64,000 nucleotides of DNA from Gammaproteobacteria bacterium (GTDB lineage Bacteria > Pseudomonadota > Gammaproteobacteria > Steroidobacterales > GCA-2729495): positions 1-64,000 of the forward strand of contig JANQPY010000038.1 in assembly GCA_028285245.1 (NCBI GenBank), read 5' to 3'. Positions 45,916 through 56,812 of this stretch are shown in pieces (within the stretch, counting starts at the first letter, position 1; the number at the start of each line of letters is the position of its first letter). The notes beneath the pieces are model-generated. The model did not search any database. It was not told the DNA's origin and worked only from the letters and a program-made list of their open reading frames with translations. Made by a program: the position numbers and the translations under genes.

Positions 45916-47559
45916 ATGAAATTTTCACGCAGAAACTTCTTGGAACTGGCCGGCTACAGCGCTGGGATCTCCGCATTGTCGCTTGGCCACCTTTCACCAG
46001 CCTATGCGGCCTGCTCCGGCACAACCGGACATAGCCTGGTAGTTGTGTACCTGCGCGGAGGTGCCGACTGGACGTTCATGGTGTCCCCGCGCAAGGCAGC
46101 GCTGACGGCTGATGGCGGCTCACCCGAAATGGCCTTTTATATGGACATTGATTCCAGTACGAATACTGTCAATTCGCTCGGTCGACAGCATCTGTATGAG
46201 TGGACTGTCGCAACCAATGAGCCTCAGTTCAAAGACCCGACCACCTCGCCGACGAACGGCCTGGCTATAACCGGTGCGGCTAGCTCTGAGCGACTGCATT
46301 ATCACTTTCATCCGAAGATGACACAGCTACAAACACTGTTTAATAACAACGAGATGAGCGTTGTGCTGGGCGTCGGTGGCGTCAATAACCGGTCACACTT
46401 TCTGGCACAGGATGCCATGGAGCGCGCTCGACCCTTCGATACGAACCAGGGCACCAACAATGGCTGGCTCTTTGACTTCCTGCAGAGCCACTACGGAGAC
46501 GATGGCAGCTGTACGCCAATCATTGACACCCCGATTGGCATCGCCGTCAGCTCAGGCCTCAGCGAGTCACTGCGTGGCCCGTCAGGCCAGCTCACTGCGG
46601 CCATTCCGGATGCGAAGGATTTTGGCCTGAAGATATTCGAAAACTACGGCACCAGTGGAAAGTCTGCTGATGACTATGAAGCCTTCTTGAATGAACTGTA
46701 TGTGCGCACTGCAAATGGCCTTGATTCGCGGAACTGTGAACAGGGCGTCGACCATGATTCTTATAGGGTGAGCCGGGATTCCGGCAACCTGTCGCAGAAG
46801 GCGCTGGATACGCTTGCCCTTGGGGATGCGTACGATGATCAAGCTCCCGGAGTGCCATTGGATTTCGCGGGGCTGACCGACGGCACCGCATTTGAGCGGA
46901 GACTCAAGGATGCCCTTCGCCTTGTCCATTCTCGCTCGAGTACCAATGTGAATGTCGTAAACGTTGATATGGGTGGCTGGGACTCACACGACTTCCAACT
47001 ACTAGAACAAACTGCGAATATCGAGGACCTCGACTTCGGGATTGGCGAGTTTGTTAAAGCACTGAAGAATAACAGCGACTTTGCCTCAACCACTGTCATG
47101 ATCATGACCGAATTCGGCCGCACCACCGACTTCAATGGTAACGAAGGTACCGACCATGGCGACGGCTGTGCAATGTTTGTAATCGATGGTGGTGGCTCAA
47201 ACTTCAACGGCGGCCGACTGATCAACAGCGGTGAGACTTCGGTCTCCGTCGATCTGGCCGAATCGTATAAGGCAGGATCGACGAACCCGCGGCTCCTCTG
47301 GCCAACCTTTAACACCGCTGAGTTGAATCGCTGGAAGGCCGAGGGCGCAGAAGAGAATCAGCGTTTCTACGTGCCGATACTTACGGACTACCGATCAATC
47401 TTCGCTGAGGTGCTTGAACGCCGCATGAGCGCGTCCGCGGCGGATTTAGATGCCGTGTTCTACAGCGGGACACCGGTGACGGTGACCGATCTCAAGAATG
47501 GGTTTGATGACCCAATTACCGGTGACGAACGTACTGGTTACGCTGGCCTGTTTGCGTAG
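45916..47559 (+). CDS. DUF1501 family Tat-exported protein
   Basis: A 547-residue protein with an ideal twin-arginine signal (SRRNFLELAGYSAG; cleavage near AYA at about residue 31). The body has HSLVVVYLRGGADW at its start, WDSHDFQLLE and MIMTEFGRTTDFNGNEGTDHG. These are the marks of DUF1501 proteins, which belong to the alkaline-phosphatase/sulfatase-like fold group. It follows the DUF1800 gene by 27 bases on the same strand. The pair is common in Planctomycetes, Bacteroidetes and proteobacteria, often together with large surface proteins, and the activity is unknown. Confidence 0.92.
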   Translation: MKFSRRNFLELAGYSAGISALSLGHLSPAYAACSGTTGHSLVVVYLRGGADWTFMVSPRKAALTADGGSPEMAFYMDIDSSTNTVNSLGRQHLYEWTVATNEPQFKDPTTSPTNGLAITGAASSERLHYHFHPKMTQLQTLFNNNEMSVVLGVGGVNNRSHFLAQDAMERARPFDTNQGTNNGWLFDFLQSHYGDDGSCTPIIDTPIGIAVSSGLSESLRGPSGQLTAAIPDAKDFGLKIFENYGTSGKSADDYEAFLNELYVRTANGLDSRNCEQGVDHDSYRVSRDSGNLSQKALDTLALGDAYDDQAPGVPLDFAGLTDGTAFERRLKDALRLVHSRSSTNVNVVNVDMGGWDSHDFQLLEQTANIEDLDFGIGEFVKALKNNSDFASTTVMIMTEFGRTTDFNGNEGTDHGDGCAMFVIDGGGSNFNGGRLINSGETSVSVDLAESYKAGSTNPRLLWPTFNTAELNRWKAEGAEENQRFYVPILTDYRSIFAEVLERRMSASAADLDAVFYSGTPVTVTDLKNGFDDPITGDERTGYAGLFA

Positions 47560-47844
47560 CTATTGGTGCCTATCCTTTCTGACCAGCGCTGCGTTAACTC
47601 AGTTGGTGGCGTAGAGGGTGGCGCCATAGACTAGCCACCGGTTGCAGTCGTAAGCCCCTGCAGGGACTTGCCTGGAGCGCCCGAATCTATGCGGCGACAG
47701 GCAGGACGCTCAAGGGCCGCGAAGTTCAGGATGGGCGAGTGCGGCCCGGTCTATCTGACCCAGTTGTCTATCTCCATGGGTTCGAATATCAGACTCGACA
47801 GCCAATACAAGAATCGGCCGCTGAAGGGGCCATTTCTTGCATTG

Positions 47845-47935
<91 letters not shown>

Positions 47936-48345
47936 GTGTCCTCTGCAGTCGCAGCGGCTGGGATTATAGAGAGTCGAGACGGTTTCACCCAGCCCATAGG
48001 CTACGGCCTCCGTCCCACCATCGATGGGACTCGCTTGGCCATTGTAGGACTCGTTGGCGGAACGTCCCATTTCCGCGGCTCACGCTCCTGCTCTTGAACT
48101 GTGGGCCAGACCACATCTGGAGTTAACCCCTCGGCGACCCTTCAGAAGCCCCGCCAGTGTCCGATATCTATCCTGATTCCTGTGTAAAAACGGGAACTTG
48201 CGCCACCACCACTTATGTAAAAGCTGTGACCCAGGTCGCGGTAGCGGCCTGCTTCGCGGCTTAGAGTGACTCCGGGCTCAACGCGCCTGCGGGATGCGTG
48301 GGTCTGGCGTGGTCGAAGTTTCGCAATGACGGACAGCACTGGCTA
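47936..48345. other. intergenic region between tRNA-Ser and motA
   Basis: About 410 bases. The tRNA promoter lies at the left. At 48012-48030 is a small stem (GTCCCA and TGGGAC around CCATCGA). Further right there is a minus-strand open frame (48142-48339) whose last 35 residues look protein-like (aromatic/glycine-rich, ending in Phe); it has no start signal and is probably not expressed. No other gene seen. Confidence 0.45.
47963..47991 (-). promoter_or_regulatory. promoter of tRNA-Ser
   Basis: On the minus strand a perfect -10 TATAAT (47963-47968) lies 27 bases before the tRNA 5' end. The bases at the -35 position (TGGGTG) match poorly. The GC-rich stretch after the -10 resembles the discriminator of stringently controlled stable-RNA promoters. 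Confidence 0.5.
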
Positions 48346-49125
48346 ATGGATCTAGCAACCCTTATCGGCATGATCTTCGGGATGATTGTCATCCTGGCTG
48401 CAATCCTGCTCGGGGGCGATCTGGCGACTTTCGTCAATATTCCATCATTGCTGGTGGTTATCGGCGGCACGATTGCCGCCACATTGATCAAGTTTTCCCT
48501 GAGCGATTGTCTGTTCGCGGTAAAGCTCGGACTCAAACAGGCCTTCGTCGATGAGTCCGCCAACCCCACGGAACTCGTCGAACGCATCAAGGATCTTGCC
48601 AACAAAGCGCGCAAAGACGGTCTGCTGGCACTTGAAGAGGAAGACGTCGGAAACGTCTTTTTTCAGAAGGGCATCCAGCTCTGCGTCGACGGCCAGGCGC
48701 CCGAGTTCGTCAAGAAGGTGCTGGACAATGAGATGACGCAGTCCATCGAGCGCATGCAACTCGGTGAACGGATCTTTCGCGCCATCGGCGATGCCGCGCC
48801 GGCCTACGGCATGATCGGCACACTGGTTGGTCTGGTGCAGATGCTCGCGAACATGTCCGACCCCTCTTCCATCGGTCCTGCCATGGCGGTCGCTCTGCTG
48901 ACTACGCTATACGGCGCGCTGTTCGCCAACCTGTTCGCACTACCGATCGCGGACAAACTGCAGATTCGCCATGACTACGACCGCAAAACGAAGTCGCTGA
49001 TCGTCGAGGGCGTCATCGGCATCGCCGAGGGTGAGAGCCCGCATGTGATCGACGAGATTCTTGGCACTTACCTGCAGGCCGGCAACGGCAACGCGGGTGA
49101 GGCAGCGGCGGAAGGCACGGCCTGA
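48346..49125 (+). CDS. motA: flagellar stator protein MotA/PomA
   Basis: A 259-residue four-span inner-membrane protein of the MotA/TolQ/ExbB group. The opening MDLATLIGMIFGMIVILAAILLGGD-type segment, with FVNIPSLLVVIGGT after it, is close to PomA, the sodium-driven type. The motif GDAAPAYGMIGTLVGLVQML and the following TLYGALFANLFALPIADKL are conserved family segments. The start is the ATG at 48346; a GTG at 48298 would add 16 residues that do not match. The motB gene follows after 13 bases. No other flagellar gene is in the window. Confidence 0.92.
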   Translation: MDLATLIGMIFGMIVILAAILLGGDLATFVNIPSLLVVIGGTIAATLIKFSLSDCLFAVKLGLKQAFVDESANPTELVERIKDLANKARKDGLLALEEEDVGNVFFQKGIQLCVDGQAPEFVKKVLDNEMTQSIERMQLGERIFRAIGDAAPAYGMIGTLVGLVQMLANMSDPSSIGPAMAVALLTTLYGALFANLFALPIADKLQIRHDYDRKTKSLIVEGVIGIAEGESPHVIDEILGTYLQAGNGNAGEAAAEGTA

Positions 49126-49138
49126 CGGAGCTTGACGC

Positions 49139-49876
49139 GTGGCCGACAAGAAAGCAGGCGCCGCGGTTCCCGCATGGATGGTTACCTTCGCCGACCTGAT
49201 GGCGCTGATGATGACGTTCTTCGTGCTGCTGTATTCATTCTCCAGCATGGATGAGCAGAAGTACCGGATGATTGCCGCGTCTATGGCCAAGGGCTTTGGC
49301 TCGGTGCTCGCGCAAAAGAAAGCGTCCAGCCGGTCCAGCACGTCGGCCCCGCCGGCGATCATGCCGAATCCGATGAGCACGCCTCAATCGCAGCGGCGCA
49401 TTCAGCAGCGGCAATCAGGTGGGCCGCAAAACCGGAAGATCGCTGAGAACCTGAAAAACAGCCTGCAGGATCAAATTGCCAAGGGCGTGGTCGCGGTTGA
49501 GTCGAGCGGCGATACCGTAGTGATTCGTTTCCCGGAGGAGGTCGCCTTTCCGCCCGGCAGCGACACGATTTCAGATGAAATGCTGCCGCTACTGCTTGAG
49601 GTGGTGGAGGTCCTGAAGGATGCGCCTGGCACACTGATGGTATCCGGGCATACGGACGACCGGCCGATCAAATCACAGCAGTTTGGATCCAACTGGGAGC
49701 TCTCAACCGACCGGGCCGTGTCGGTCATCCATCGGCTTGAGGAGCTGGGAGCCATCGATGCCGATCGGCTCACGGCGGCCGGCTATGGGGATACGCGTCC
49801 GCTCGTGCCTAACGACAGCCCTGAAAACCGCGCCAAAAACCGCCGGGTAGAGATCGCCATCATTCAGGAACAATAG
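49139..49876 (+). CDS. motB: flagellar stator protein MotB/PomB
   Basis: A 245-residue protein with one N-terminal membrane span. The proton/sodium-binding aspartate is in TFADLMALMMTFFVLLYSFS, with the conserved F-A-D motif at about residues 16-18. A linker and OmpA/MotB peptidoglycan-binding domain follow, with VSGHTDDRPIKSQQFGSNWE, LSTDRAVSV, GYGDTRPLVPND and NRRVEIAI. The GTG start with GGAG about 8 bases upstream fits. Together with the preceding gene it makes the torque-generating stator. Confidence 0.93.
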   Translation: MADKKAGAAVPAWMVTFADLMALMMTFFVLLYSFSSMDEQKYRMIAASMAKGFGSVLAQKKASSRSSTSAPPAIMPNPMSTPQSQRRIQQRQSGGPQNRKIAENLKNSLQDQIAKGVVAVESSGDTVVIRFPEEVAFPPGSDTISDEMLPLLLEVVEVLKDAPGTLMVSGHTDDRPIKSQQFGSNWELSTDRAVSVIHRLEELGAIDADRLTAAGYGDTRPLVPNDSPENRAKNRRVEIAIIQEQ

Positions 49877-49891
49877 GCAAACGTCCCGCCG

Positions 49892-50194
49892 CTACGCCGC
49901 TTGTGCTGCGTAGGCCTGCAGAACCTGAAGAAACTCGCTGGGGCGTTCGATGCAGGCATTGTTCACGGCATCGCTATCGATTGAGCAGCCCTGGGGGGCC
50001 GGGCCCGCCTGCGCGCCTTCGCTGCTCTTTTCCATGCGGTAGAAACGAAACCACTGCGGGAGCGCCAGTGCCCCGCCACTCTTCTGGTGATCGCGATGTG
50101 CAGCATAGCGCGCGAAAACGAGCCGTACTTCATCGGGGCTGATGCGGTGCTGACGAGCCATTGCCTGCCAATCCGCTTGCGGATTACGGGTCAT
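49892..50194 (-). CDS. small protein of unknown function
   Basis: A roughly 100-residue soluble protein of helical look (WQAMARQHRISPDEVRLVFARYAAH). It has an aromatic motif WFRFYRMEKS and a C-terminal helix SEFLQVLQAYAAQ. No family is recognised. Start choice is uncertain: ATG at 50194 gives MTRNPQADW, while 50245 adds 17 unlikely residues. It is convergent with motB (15 bases between the stops). The AT-rich stretch at 50271-50330 lies upstream and may be its promoter. Confidence 0.5.
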   Translation of the reverse strand: MTRNPQADWQAMARQHRISPDEVRLVFARYAAHRDHQKSGGALALPQWFRFYRMEKSSEGAQAGPAPQGCSIDSDAVNNACIERPSEFLQVLQAYAAQAA

Positions 50195-50270
50195 CGAAAA
50201 TGGCCTGGCCGATGCGCCAGTCGGCCCGTCCAGGTCACCGCCCATCGGGCAACCACGTCACACACTAATG

Positions 50271-50330
50271 CTTGTATATTATGTAAAAAATAAATCATAA
50301 CTCTATGTTTTATATGGTTTTACACATAAC
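50271..50330. promoter_or_regulatory. AT-rich promoter island before mltF and the small gene
   Basis: Sixty bases of nearly pure A/T in a GC-rich window, with TGTAAAA and TTTTACA as an exact 7-base inverted repeat (50283 and 50319 regions). It lies in the divergent space between the small minus-strand gene and mltF. A promoter for one or both and an operator are plausible; no -35/-10 pair is clear. Confidence 0.4.
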
Positions 50331-50394
50331 CCCAGGCTGCTTTTTCGCGTTCCCTAGCGTGGCGAGTCTGAACGCCGAATGGTAGCTTATCGGG

Positions 50395-51873
50395 ATGTTG
50401 CGTCGCGATCCTGCGCACTCGGGCGCGGTCTGGTTTGCCGCTCTGCGGCTCCTGGCCGTTACTTTGACCTGCGTCGCCCTCGCCACCTGTAGCCGCCCGC
50501 CGACTCTGCTGGAGGAAGTGCGGCAGCTCGGCGAGCTGCGCGTAGTCACCTGGGTAAGCCCCACCACCTATTACCAGGGCCCTAATGGGCCCCTGGGTGT
50601 CGAGTACGAGCTGGTCAGCGGCTTTGCCGACTATCTCGGCGTGCAATTGCGGATTGAGCCGCTGGAGCGTTTCGCAGATCTGATCCCGGCAGTAGAAACC
50701 GGCCGCGCGCACATCGCCGCGGCGGGTCTGACCATGACGGAGGAGCGCGCCCAGCGCGTGGATTTCGGCCCGGCATATCAAACCGTAAAACAGTCGCTGA
50801 TCTACAAGCTCGGCACTGGAAAACCTCGCGAGCTGGATGACCTCATTGGCAAGCACGTCGAAGTCGGCGTAGGCACCAGCTTTGTTGACCGGCTGGCGCT
50901 ACTCCAGCAACGCGAACCCAAAATCGTGTTTACCGAAAACCCCAGCGCCGACGTGGCCGAGCTGCTGCTCGCTGTGGCCCGTGGCGAGATCGATCACACG
51001 GTCGCCGACTCCAACCAGGTTCAGATCTACCGCAATCTCGCCCCAGAGATTCGTGTCGCATTCGATCTCGCCAGTGGCGATTCACTCTCCTGGGCACTGC
51101 CGCGGCGATTCGACAACACGCTTGTCAATGCCGTGAAGGACTACTTTGCGAAAATCGCCAGCAACGGCCAGCTCGACCGGATCATGGACCGGTATTACGG
51201 TCACGCCAACCGGTTTGACTACGTGGGTACCCGTCGCTTTATCCGCGACACCCGCAACAAACTACCCAAGTACCGGCCGCTGTTTGAGCAGGCTGCTCAG
51301 GCCATTGATAGCGACTGGCGACTGCTTGCCGCGATTGGCTACCAGGAATCGCACTGGGACCCTGAAGCAGTGTCGCCTACCGGCGTGCGCGGCATCATGA
51401 TGCTCACGGAAAGCACCGCCAATGTGATCGGCATTGCAGACCGCATTGATCCGGCCCAGAGCATTGTCGGCGGCGCAGACTACCTGCGGCGTATGAAACG
51501 GCGGCTACCCGATGACATCCGCGAACCGGATCGCACCTGGTTCGCGCTGGCGGCCTATAACATCGGCCTTACGCATGTACAGGACGCTCGGCGAATCGCG
51601 CGCGACGCGGGCGATGACCCCAATCTGTGGGTCAATGTGCGGGGCAACTTCGAAAAACTGGCTCAGCGGCGCTGGTACCAGCAAACACAGCACGGCTTCG
51701 CGCCGGGATGGGAGCCCGTGCGCTACGTTGAAAACGTGCGGAACTACTACGACATCCTGCGCTGGCTCAGTTGGCGTGAGGAGCGGCGCCAGCGCCAGCA
51801 GGGCATTACGCTGGTCAGCAATAGTGCCGGTCAATCGCCTCAGTTACCGGCGGGCCCGGAAAAACGCCTGTAG
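50395..51873 (+). CDS. mltF: membrane-bound lytic murein transglycosylase F
   Basis: A 492-residue outer-membrane enzyme that cleaves peptidoglycan to 1,6-anhydromuramyl products. The N-terminal hydrophobic segment ends near ATCSRPP, with cysteine about residue 31 as a possible lipid anchor. An amino-acid-binding-protein-like domain (LRVVTWVSPTTYYQ to about 265) comes before the SLT domain, with catalytic E318 in AAIGYQESHWDPEAVSPTG and GIMMLTESTA. MltF has exactly this two-domain build. The end overlaps the tadA end by 30 bases, tail to tail, a neighbourhood also seen in E. coli. Confidence 0.95.
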   Translation: MLRRDPAHSGAVWFAALRLLAVTLTCVALATCSRPPTLLEEVRQLGELRVVTWVSPTTYYQGPNGPLGVEYELVSGFADYLGVQLRIEPLERFADLIPAVETGRAHIAAAGLTMTEERAQRVDFGPAYQTVKQSLIYKLGTGKPRELDDLIGKHVEVGVGTSFVDRLALLQQREPKIVFTENPSADVAELLLAVARGEIDHTVADSNQVQIYRNLAPEIRVAFDLASGDSLSWALPRRFDNTLVNAVKDYFAKIASNGQLDRIMDRYYGHANRFDYVGTRRFIRDTRNKLPKYRPLFEQAAQAIDSDWRLLAAIGYQESHWDPEAVSPTGVRGIMMLTESTANVIGIADRIDPAQSIVGGADYLRRMKRRLPDDIREPDRTWFALAAYNIGLTHVQDARRIARDAGDDPNLWVNVRGNFEKLAQRRWYQQTQHGFAPGWEPVRYVENVRNYYDILRWLSWREERRQRQQGITLVSNSAGQSPQLPAGPEKRL

Positions 51874-52308
51874 CAAATCGCGGCTCTCCGCGGCCATAAC
51901 GCCACCCGTTACGTCCACGCGGTGATTCAGACGCGCGTCATTCAAGATGTCGAATACTGTCCCTGCCGCACCGGCGCGCGGATCAGCCGCACCAAACACC
52001 AACCGCTTGATCCGCGCATTGATCATTGCGCCTGCACACATCGCGCAGGGCTCAAGCGTCACGTAGAGGGTCGTACCGGGCATGCGGTAGTTTGCTGTGG
52101 CTCTGGCCGCCGCCCGCAGCACCAGAATCTCCGCGTGCGCAGTGGGGTCCTGACTTGCTATCGGCGTATTGAACGCCTCCGCAACAATCTCACCCGCAGC
52201 GACCAGAACGGCACCCACCGGCACCTCACCGGCCGCTTGAGCGGCATGCGCTTGAGCCAACGCGGCGGCCATGAATCGCTCGTCGCCGGGGCTGTGATCT
52301 ACTCCCAC
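51844..52308 (-). CDS. tadA: tRNA-specific adenosine deaminase
   Basis: A 154-residue zinc deaminase that turns A34 into inosine in tRNA-Arg(ACG). The H58-A-E60 motif (HAE) and PCAMC (C88, C91) are the zinc and catalytic residues. The C-terminal part has [17 protein letters not shown]. Length is near E. coli TadA (167). The start overlaps the last 10 bases of guaA, so it is cotranscribed with guaBA. It is convergent with mltF. Confidence 0.95.
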   Translation of the reverse strand: MGVDHSPGDERFMAAALAQAHAAQAAGEVPVGAVLVAAGEIVAEAFNTPIASQDPTAHAEILVLRAAARATANYRMPGTTLYVTLEPCAMCAGAMINARIKRLVFGAADPRAGAAGTVFDILNDARLNHRVDVTGGVMAAESRDLLQAFFRARR

Positions 52309-53909
52309 TCGATTGTCGCAGGCGGCTTACCGGAAATGTCGTAGGTCACCCGCGAGATGCCATCGACCTCGTTGATAATTCTGCGCGAAACGTTTTCCAG
52401 AAAGTCATACGGTAAACGTGCCCAGCGCGCCGTCATGAAATCGACAGTCTCCACGGCTCTGAGTGCCACTACATAGTCATAGCGACGGCCATCCCCCATG
52501 ACGCCAACCGACCGGACCGGCAAGAACACGGCGAAGGCCTGGCTCACGTCGTCGTAAAGATCTTCCGCCACCAGCTCATCAATAAAGATCTTGTCTACCA
52601 GGCGCAGCAGATCAGCGTATTCTTTACGCACCTCGCCGAGAATCCGCACGCCTAAGCCCGGGCCCGGAAACGGGTGCCGATAAACCATACTCCTGGGCAG
52701 CCCCAGCTCCAGGCCGATGCGCCGCACCTCATCCTTAAACAAGTCCCGTAGCGGCTCGATGAGCTTAAGCTGCATGTCCTCCGGTAAACCGCCCACATTG
52801 TGGTGAGACTTGATAACGTGCGCCTTACCAGTTTTTGCACCGGCCGACTCAATGACATCCGGATAAATGGTGCCCTGAGCCAGCCATTTTATACCCGTGA
52901 GTTTGCCGGCTTCCTCGTCAAATACCTCGACAAACAGTCGGCCGATACGCTTGCGTTTCTCCTCGGGGTCCGTCACACCGGCCAGTGCTTCCAGAAAACG
53001 CGCCTCGGCATTCACCCGGATGACTTGCACGCCCAGGTGCCTGGCGAACACACTCATCACCTGGTCGCCTTCATCGGCGCGCAGCAGGCCATGGTCTACG
53101 AATACGCAGACGAGCTGATCGCCCAACGCTGCATGCAATAGCGCGGCTACGACCGAAGAATCGACGCCGCCGGATAATCCCAGCAGCACACGGTCTTCAC
53201 CCACTTCGCTGCGAATCTTCTCGATGTCGCGGGCAACGATATTGCCTGGATTCCACGTGGCCGGGCAGCCGCAGATCTCCAACGCGAAACGTTCAATGAC
53301 AGCCTGACCCTGATCCGTGTGTGTCACCTCGGGGTGAAACTGCAGGCCGTAAAAATTGCGCTGTTCATCCGCCATGCCCGCGAGTGGTGCGCTGTCAGTG
53401 CCGGCGATCGCGCTAAACCCCGGCGGCAATGTCTCGACGCGGTCACCGTGGCTCATCCAGACATTCAGCGTGGGCTGACCGTCAGCCCTGCGGCCATCCT
53501 CCAATCCACTGAGCAGTCGATCACCACCGCGCGGCGTGACCCGGGCATAGCCAAATTCACGCTTGCCGGCGGGTGCCACCTCACCCCCGAGCTGCGCAGC
53601 CATGGTCTGCATGCCATAGCAGATACCCAGCACCGGCTTGCCCAGCTCAAACACGACTGGGTCAGCCCGCGGTGCAATCGCCTCATCTACGACTGACTCC
53701 GGTCCGCCTGACAGCACCACCCCATCGGGCGTGAAAGCCCGAATCGCATCGGCGTCCGTATCCCATGGCAAGATCTCACTGTAGACACCAGCCTCGCGTA
53801 CCCGGCGGGCAATCAGCTGCGTGTATTGGGAACCGAAGTCCAGGATCAACAGCCGATGCGTTGCCGCATCCTGGGCGGGAGTTGCTTCAACGGCAGTCTG
53901 AAAAGGCAT
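52299..53909 (-). CDS. guaA: GMP synthase (glutamine-hydrolysing)
   Basis: A 536-residue enzyme making GMP from XMP, ATP and glutamine. The glutamine amidotransferase domain has catalytic C97 in [17 protein letters not shown] and the HPEVTH motif. The PP-loop ATPase domain has [17 protein letters not shown] near residue 245. The C-terminal dimerisation domain ends with [15 protein letters not shown]. Length equals the norm (525). The start lies 13 bases after guaB, as in the guaBA operon. Confidence 0.97.
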   Translation of the reverse strand: MPFQTAVEATPAQDAATHRLLILDFGSQYTQLIARRVREAGVYSEILPWDTDADAIRAFTPDGVVLSGGPESVVDEAIAPRADPVVFELGKPVLGICYGMQTMAAQLGGEVAPAGKREFGYARVTPRGGDRLLSGLEDGRRADGQPTLNVWMSHGDRVETLPPGFSAIAGTDSAPLAGMADEQRNFYGLQFHPEVTHTDQGQAVIERFALEICGCPATWNPGNIVARDIEKIRSEVGEDRVLLGLSGGVDSSVVAALLHAALGDQLVCVFVDHGLLRADEGDQVMSVFARHLGVQVIRVNAEARFLEALAGVTDPEEKRKRIGRLFVEVFDEEAGKLTGIKWLAQGTIYPDVIESAGAKTGKAHVIKSHHNVGGLPEDMQLKLIEPLRDLFKDEVRRIGLELGLPRSMVYRHPFPGPGLGVRILGEVRKEYADLLRLVDKIFIDELVAEDLYDDVSQAFAVFLPVRSVGVMGDGRRYDYVVALRAVETVDFMTARWARLPYDFLENVSRRIINEVDGISRVTYDISGKPPATIEWE

Positions 53910-53922
53910 GGCAGGAAACCAG

Positions 53923-55457
<1,535 letters not shown>

Positions 55458-55465
55458 CTCGCATC

Positions 55466-56812
55466 ATGGCGCTTACTGACAGTGACGTTGTCTACTCCGT
55501 GACTGATCTCAACCGGGCGGCGCGCGCCCTTCTGGAAGACGGGTTTCCTTCACTGTGGCTGGAAGCGGAGCTGTCGAACTTCCTGCACCACGGGTCGGGC
55601 CACATGTACTTCGATCTCAAGGATGCGCAAGCACAGCTACGCGGCGCCATGTTCCGGGGCGCCAACCGGCGCCTGACCTTCAAGCCGGGCAGCGGCCAGC
55701 AGGTGCTGGTACGCGGCCGTCTCACGCTCTACGAACCGCGGGGCAGCTATCAGCTTGTCGTAGAGCACATGGAGCCGGCTGGTGAGGGCAAGCTACGCCT
55801 GCGCTTTGAGGCGCTTAAGGCCAAACTGTCAGGCGAAGGCCTGTTCGCCGAAGAACATAAGCAGGCAATACCCACGCTACCTCGGTCAATCGGTCTGATC
55901 ACCTCACCCAGCGGCGCGGCCGTGCGGGACATCTTGAAGGTGCTCAGGCGTCGATTTGCGGCGATTCCCATCGTGCTCTACCCGAGTCCGGTGCAGGGTG
56001 ACGGAGCTGCTGAGCGACTGGCCGCGGCCCTGGGCACCGCCGCTGCCCGGCGCGAATGCGACGTATTAATCATCGGTCGGGGTGGCGGGTCGCTGGAAGA
56101 TCTTTGGGCCTTCAACGAAGAAGCGCTGGTGCGGGCCATTCACACCTGCCAGCTGCCCGTCATTGCCGGCGTTGGCCACGAGACCGACATTACCCTGGCT
56201 GACCTGGCAGCCGACCTCAGGGCGCCCACCCCGTCGGCCGCCGCGGAGCTGGCGGTACCTGATGGGGAAGCCTGGCTCGGGGAATTCGATCGCCTCAATA
56301 CCAGGGTTATCAAAGGCATACAGCGACTACTTGATAGGCAACGCGCGCAACTGACTCAGCTGCAGCGGCGCCTGACGCGCAGTGAACCGGGCTATGTGCT
56401 TCGACAGCACGCGCAGCGGCTGGATGAGCTTACGCTCCGTCTCACTGCCGCTCAGCAGCGTCGCGCAGCGGCAGAGCGGTTGCGCTTGAAGAATCTAAGT
56501 CAGCGACTTGTGGCTGCGACGCCGGCTCACCGGCTGGGTTATCTCCAGCAGCAATTGAACGAAGCGCGTCGGCGGTTGCTCGCCGCGGTGCGCGCGCGGC
56601 TTAGCTTGAGCCGGCAGGCATTGGCCACGACCGCTGCCAGGCTCAACGCGGTGAGCCCACTGGCCACGTTGGAGCGCGGCTATGCCGTCGTCACGAATGA
56701 CCATGGCAAGCTGGTCACAGGAGCTGATCAACTTAAGGCGGGTGACAAGATCGACGCCCGCCTGGCAACAGGACGGGTGCGGGCCAGGGTGGAGAAAACG
56801 TCAGACCGCTGA
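55466..56812 (+). CDS. xseA: exodeoxyribonuclease VII large subunit
   Basis: A 448-residue nuclease subunit that, with XseB, degrades single-stranded DNA from both ends. The N-terminal OB-fold begins YSVTDLNRAARALLEDGFPSLWLEAELSNF. The catalytic domain has ITSPSGAAVRDILKVL, VLIIGRGGGSLEDLWAFNEE and AGVGHETDITLADLAADLRAPTPS. A helical domain follows (about 270-400), then TLERGYAVV. It is divergent from guaB, as in E. coli, and its stop overlaps the end of the metX-like gene by 12 bases. Confidence 0.97.
   Translation: MALTDSDVVYSVTDLNRAARALLEDGFPSLWLEAELSNFLHHGSGHMYFDLKDAQAQLRGAMFRGANRRLTFKPGSGQQVLVRGRLTLYEPRGSYQLVVEHMEPAGEGKLRLRFEALKAKLSGEGLFAEEHKQAIPTLPRSIGLITSPSGAAVRDILKVLRRRFAAIPIVLYPSPVQGDGAAERLAAALGTAAARRECDVLIIGRGGGSLEDLWAFNEEALVRAIHTCQLPVIAGVGHETDITLADLAADLRAPTPSAAAELAVPDGEAWLGEFDRLNTRVIKGIQRLLDRQRAQLTQLQRRLTRSEPGYVLRQHAQRLDELTLRLTAAQQRRAAAERLRLKNLSQRLVAATPAHRLGYLQQQLNEARRRLLAAVRARLSLSRQALATTAARLNAVSPLATLERGYAVVTNDHGKLVTGADQLKAGDKIDARLATGRVRARVEKTSDR

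Noticed and set aside
47775..47790. GGGTTCGAAT, like a tRNA T-loop, on the plus strand near tRNA-Ser
   Set aside because: It is on the other strand from the tRNA's own T-arm and lacks a stem or the remaining arms; a chance match or a tiny remnant.
48142..48339. Minus-strand open frame with a protein-like C-terminus ending in Phe
   Set aside because: No ribosome site, no start context and no family; perhaps a degraded barrel fragment, but not supportable as a gene.
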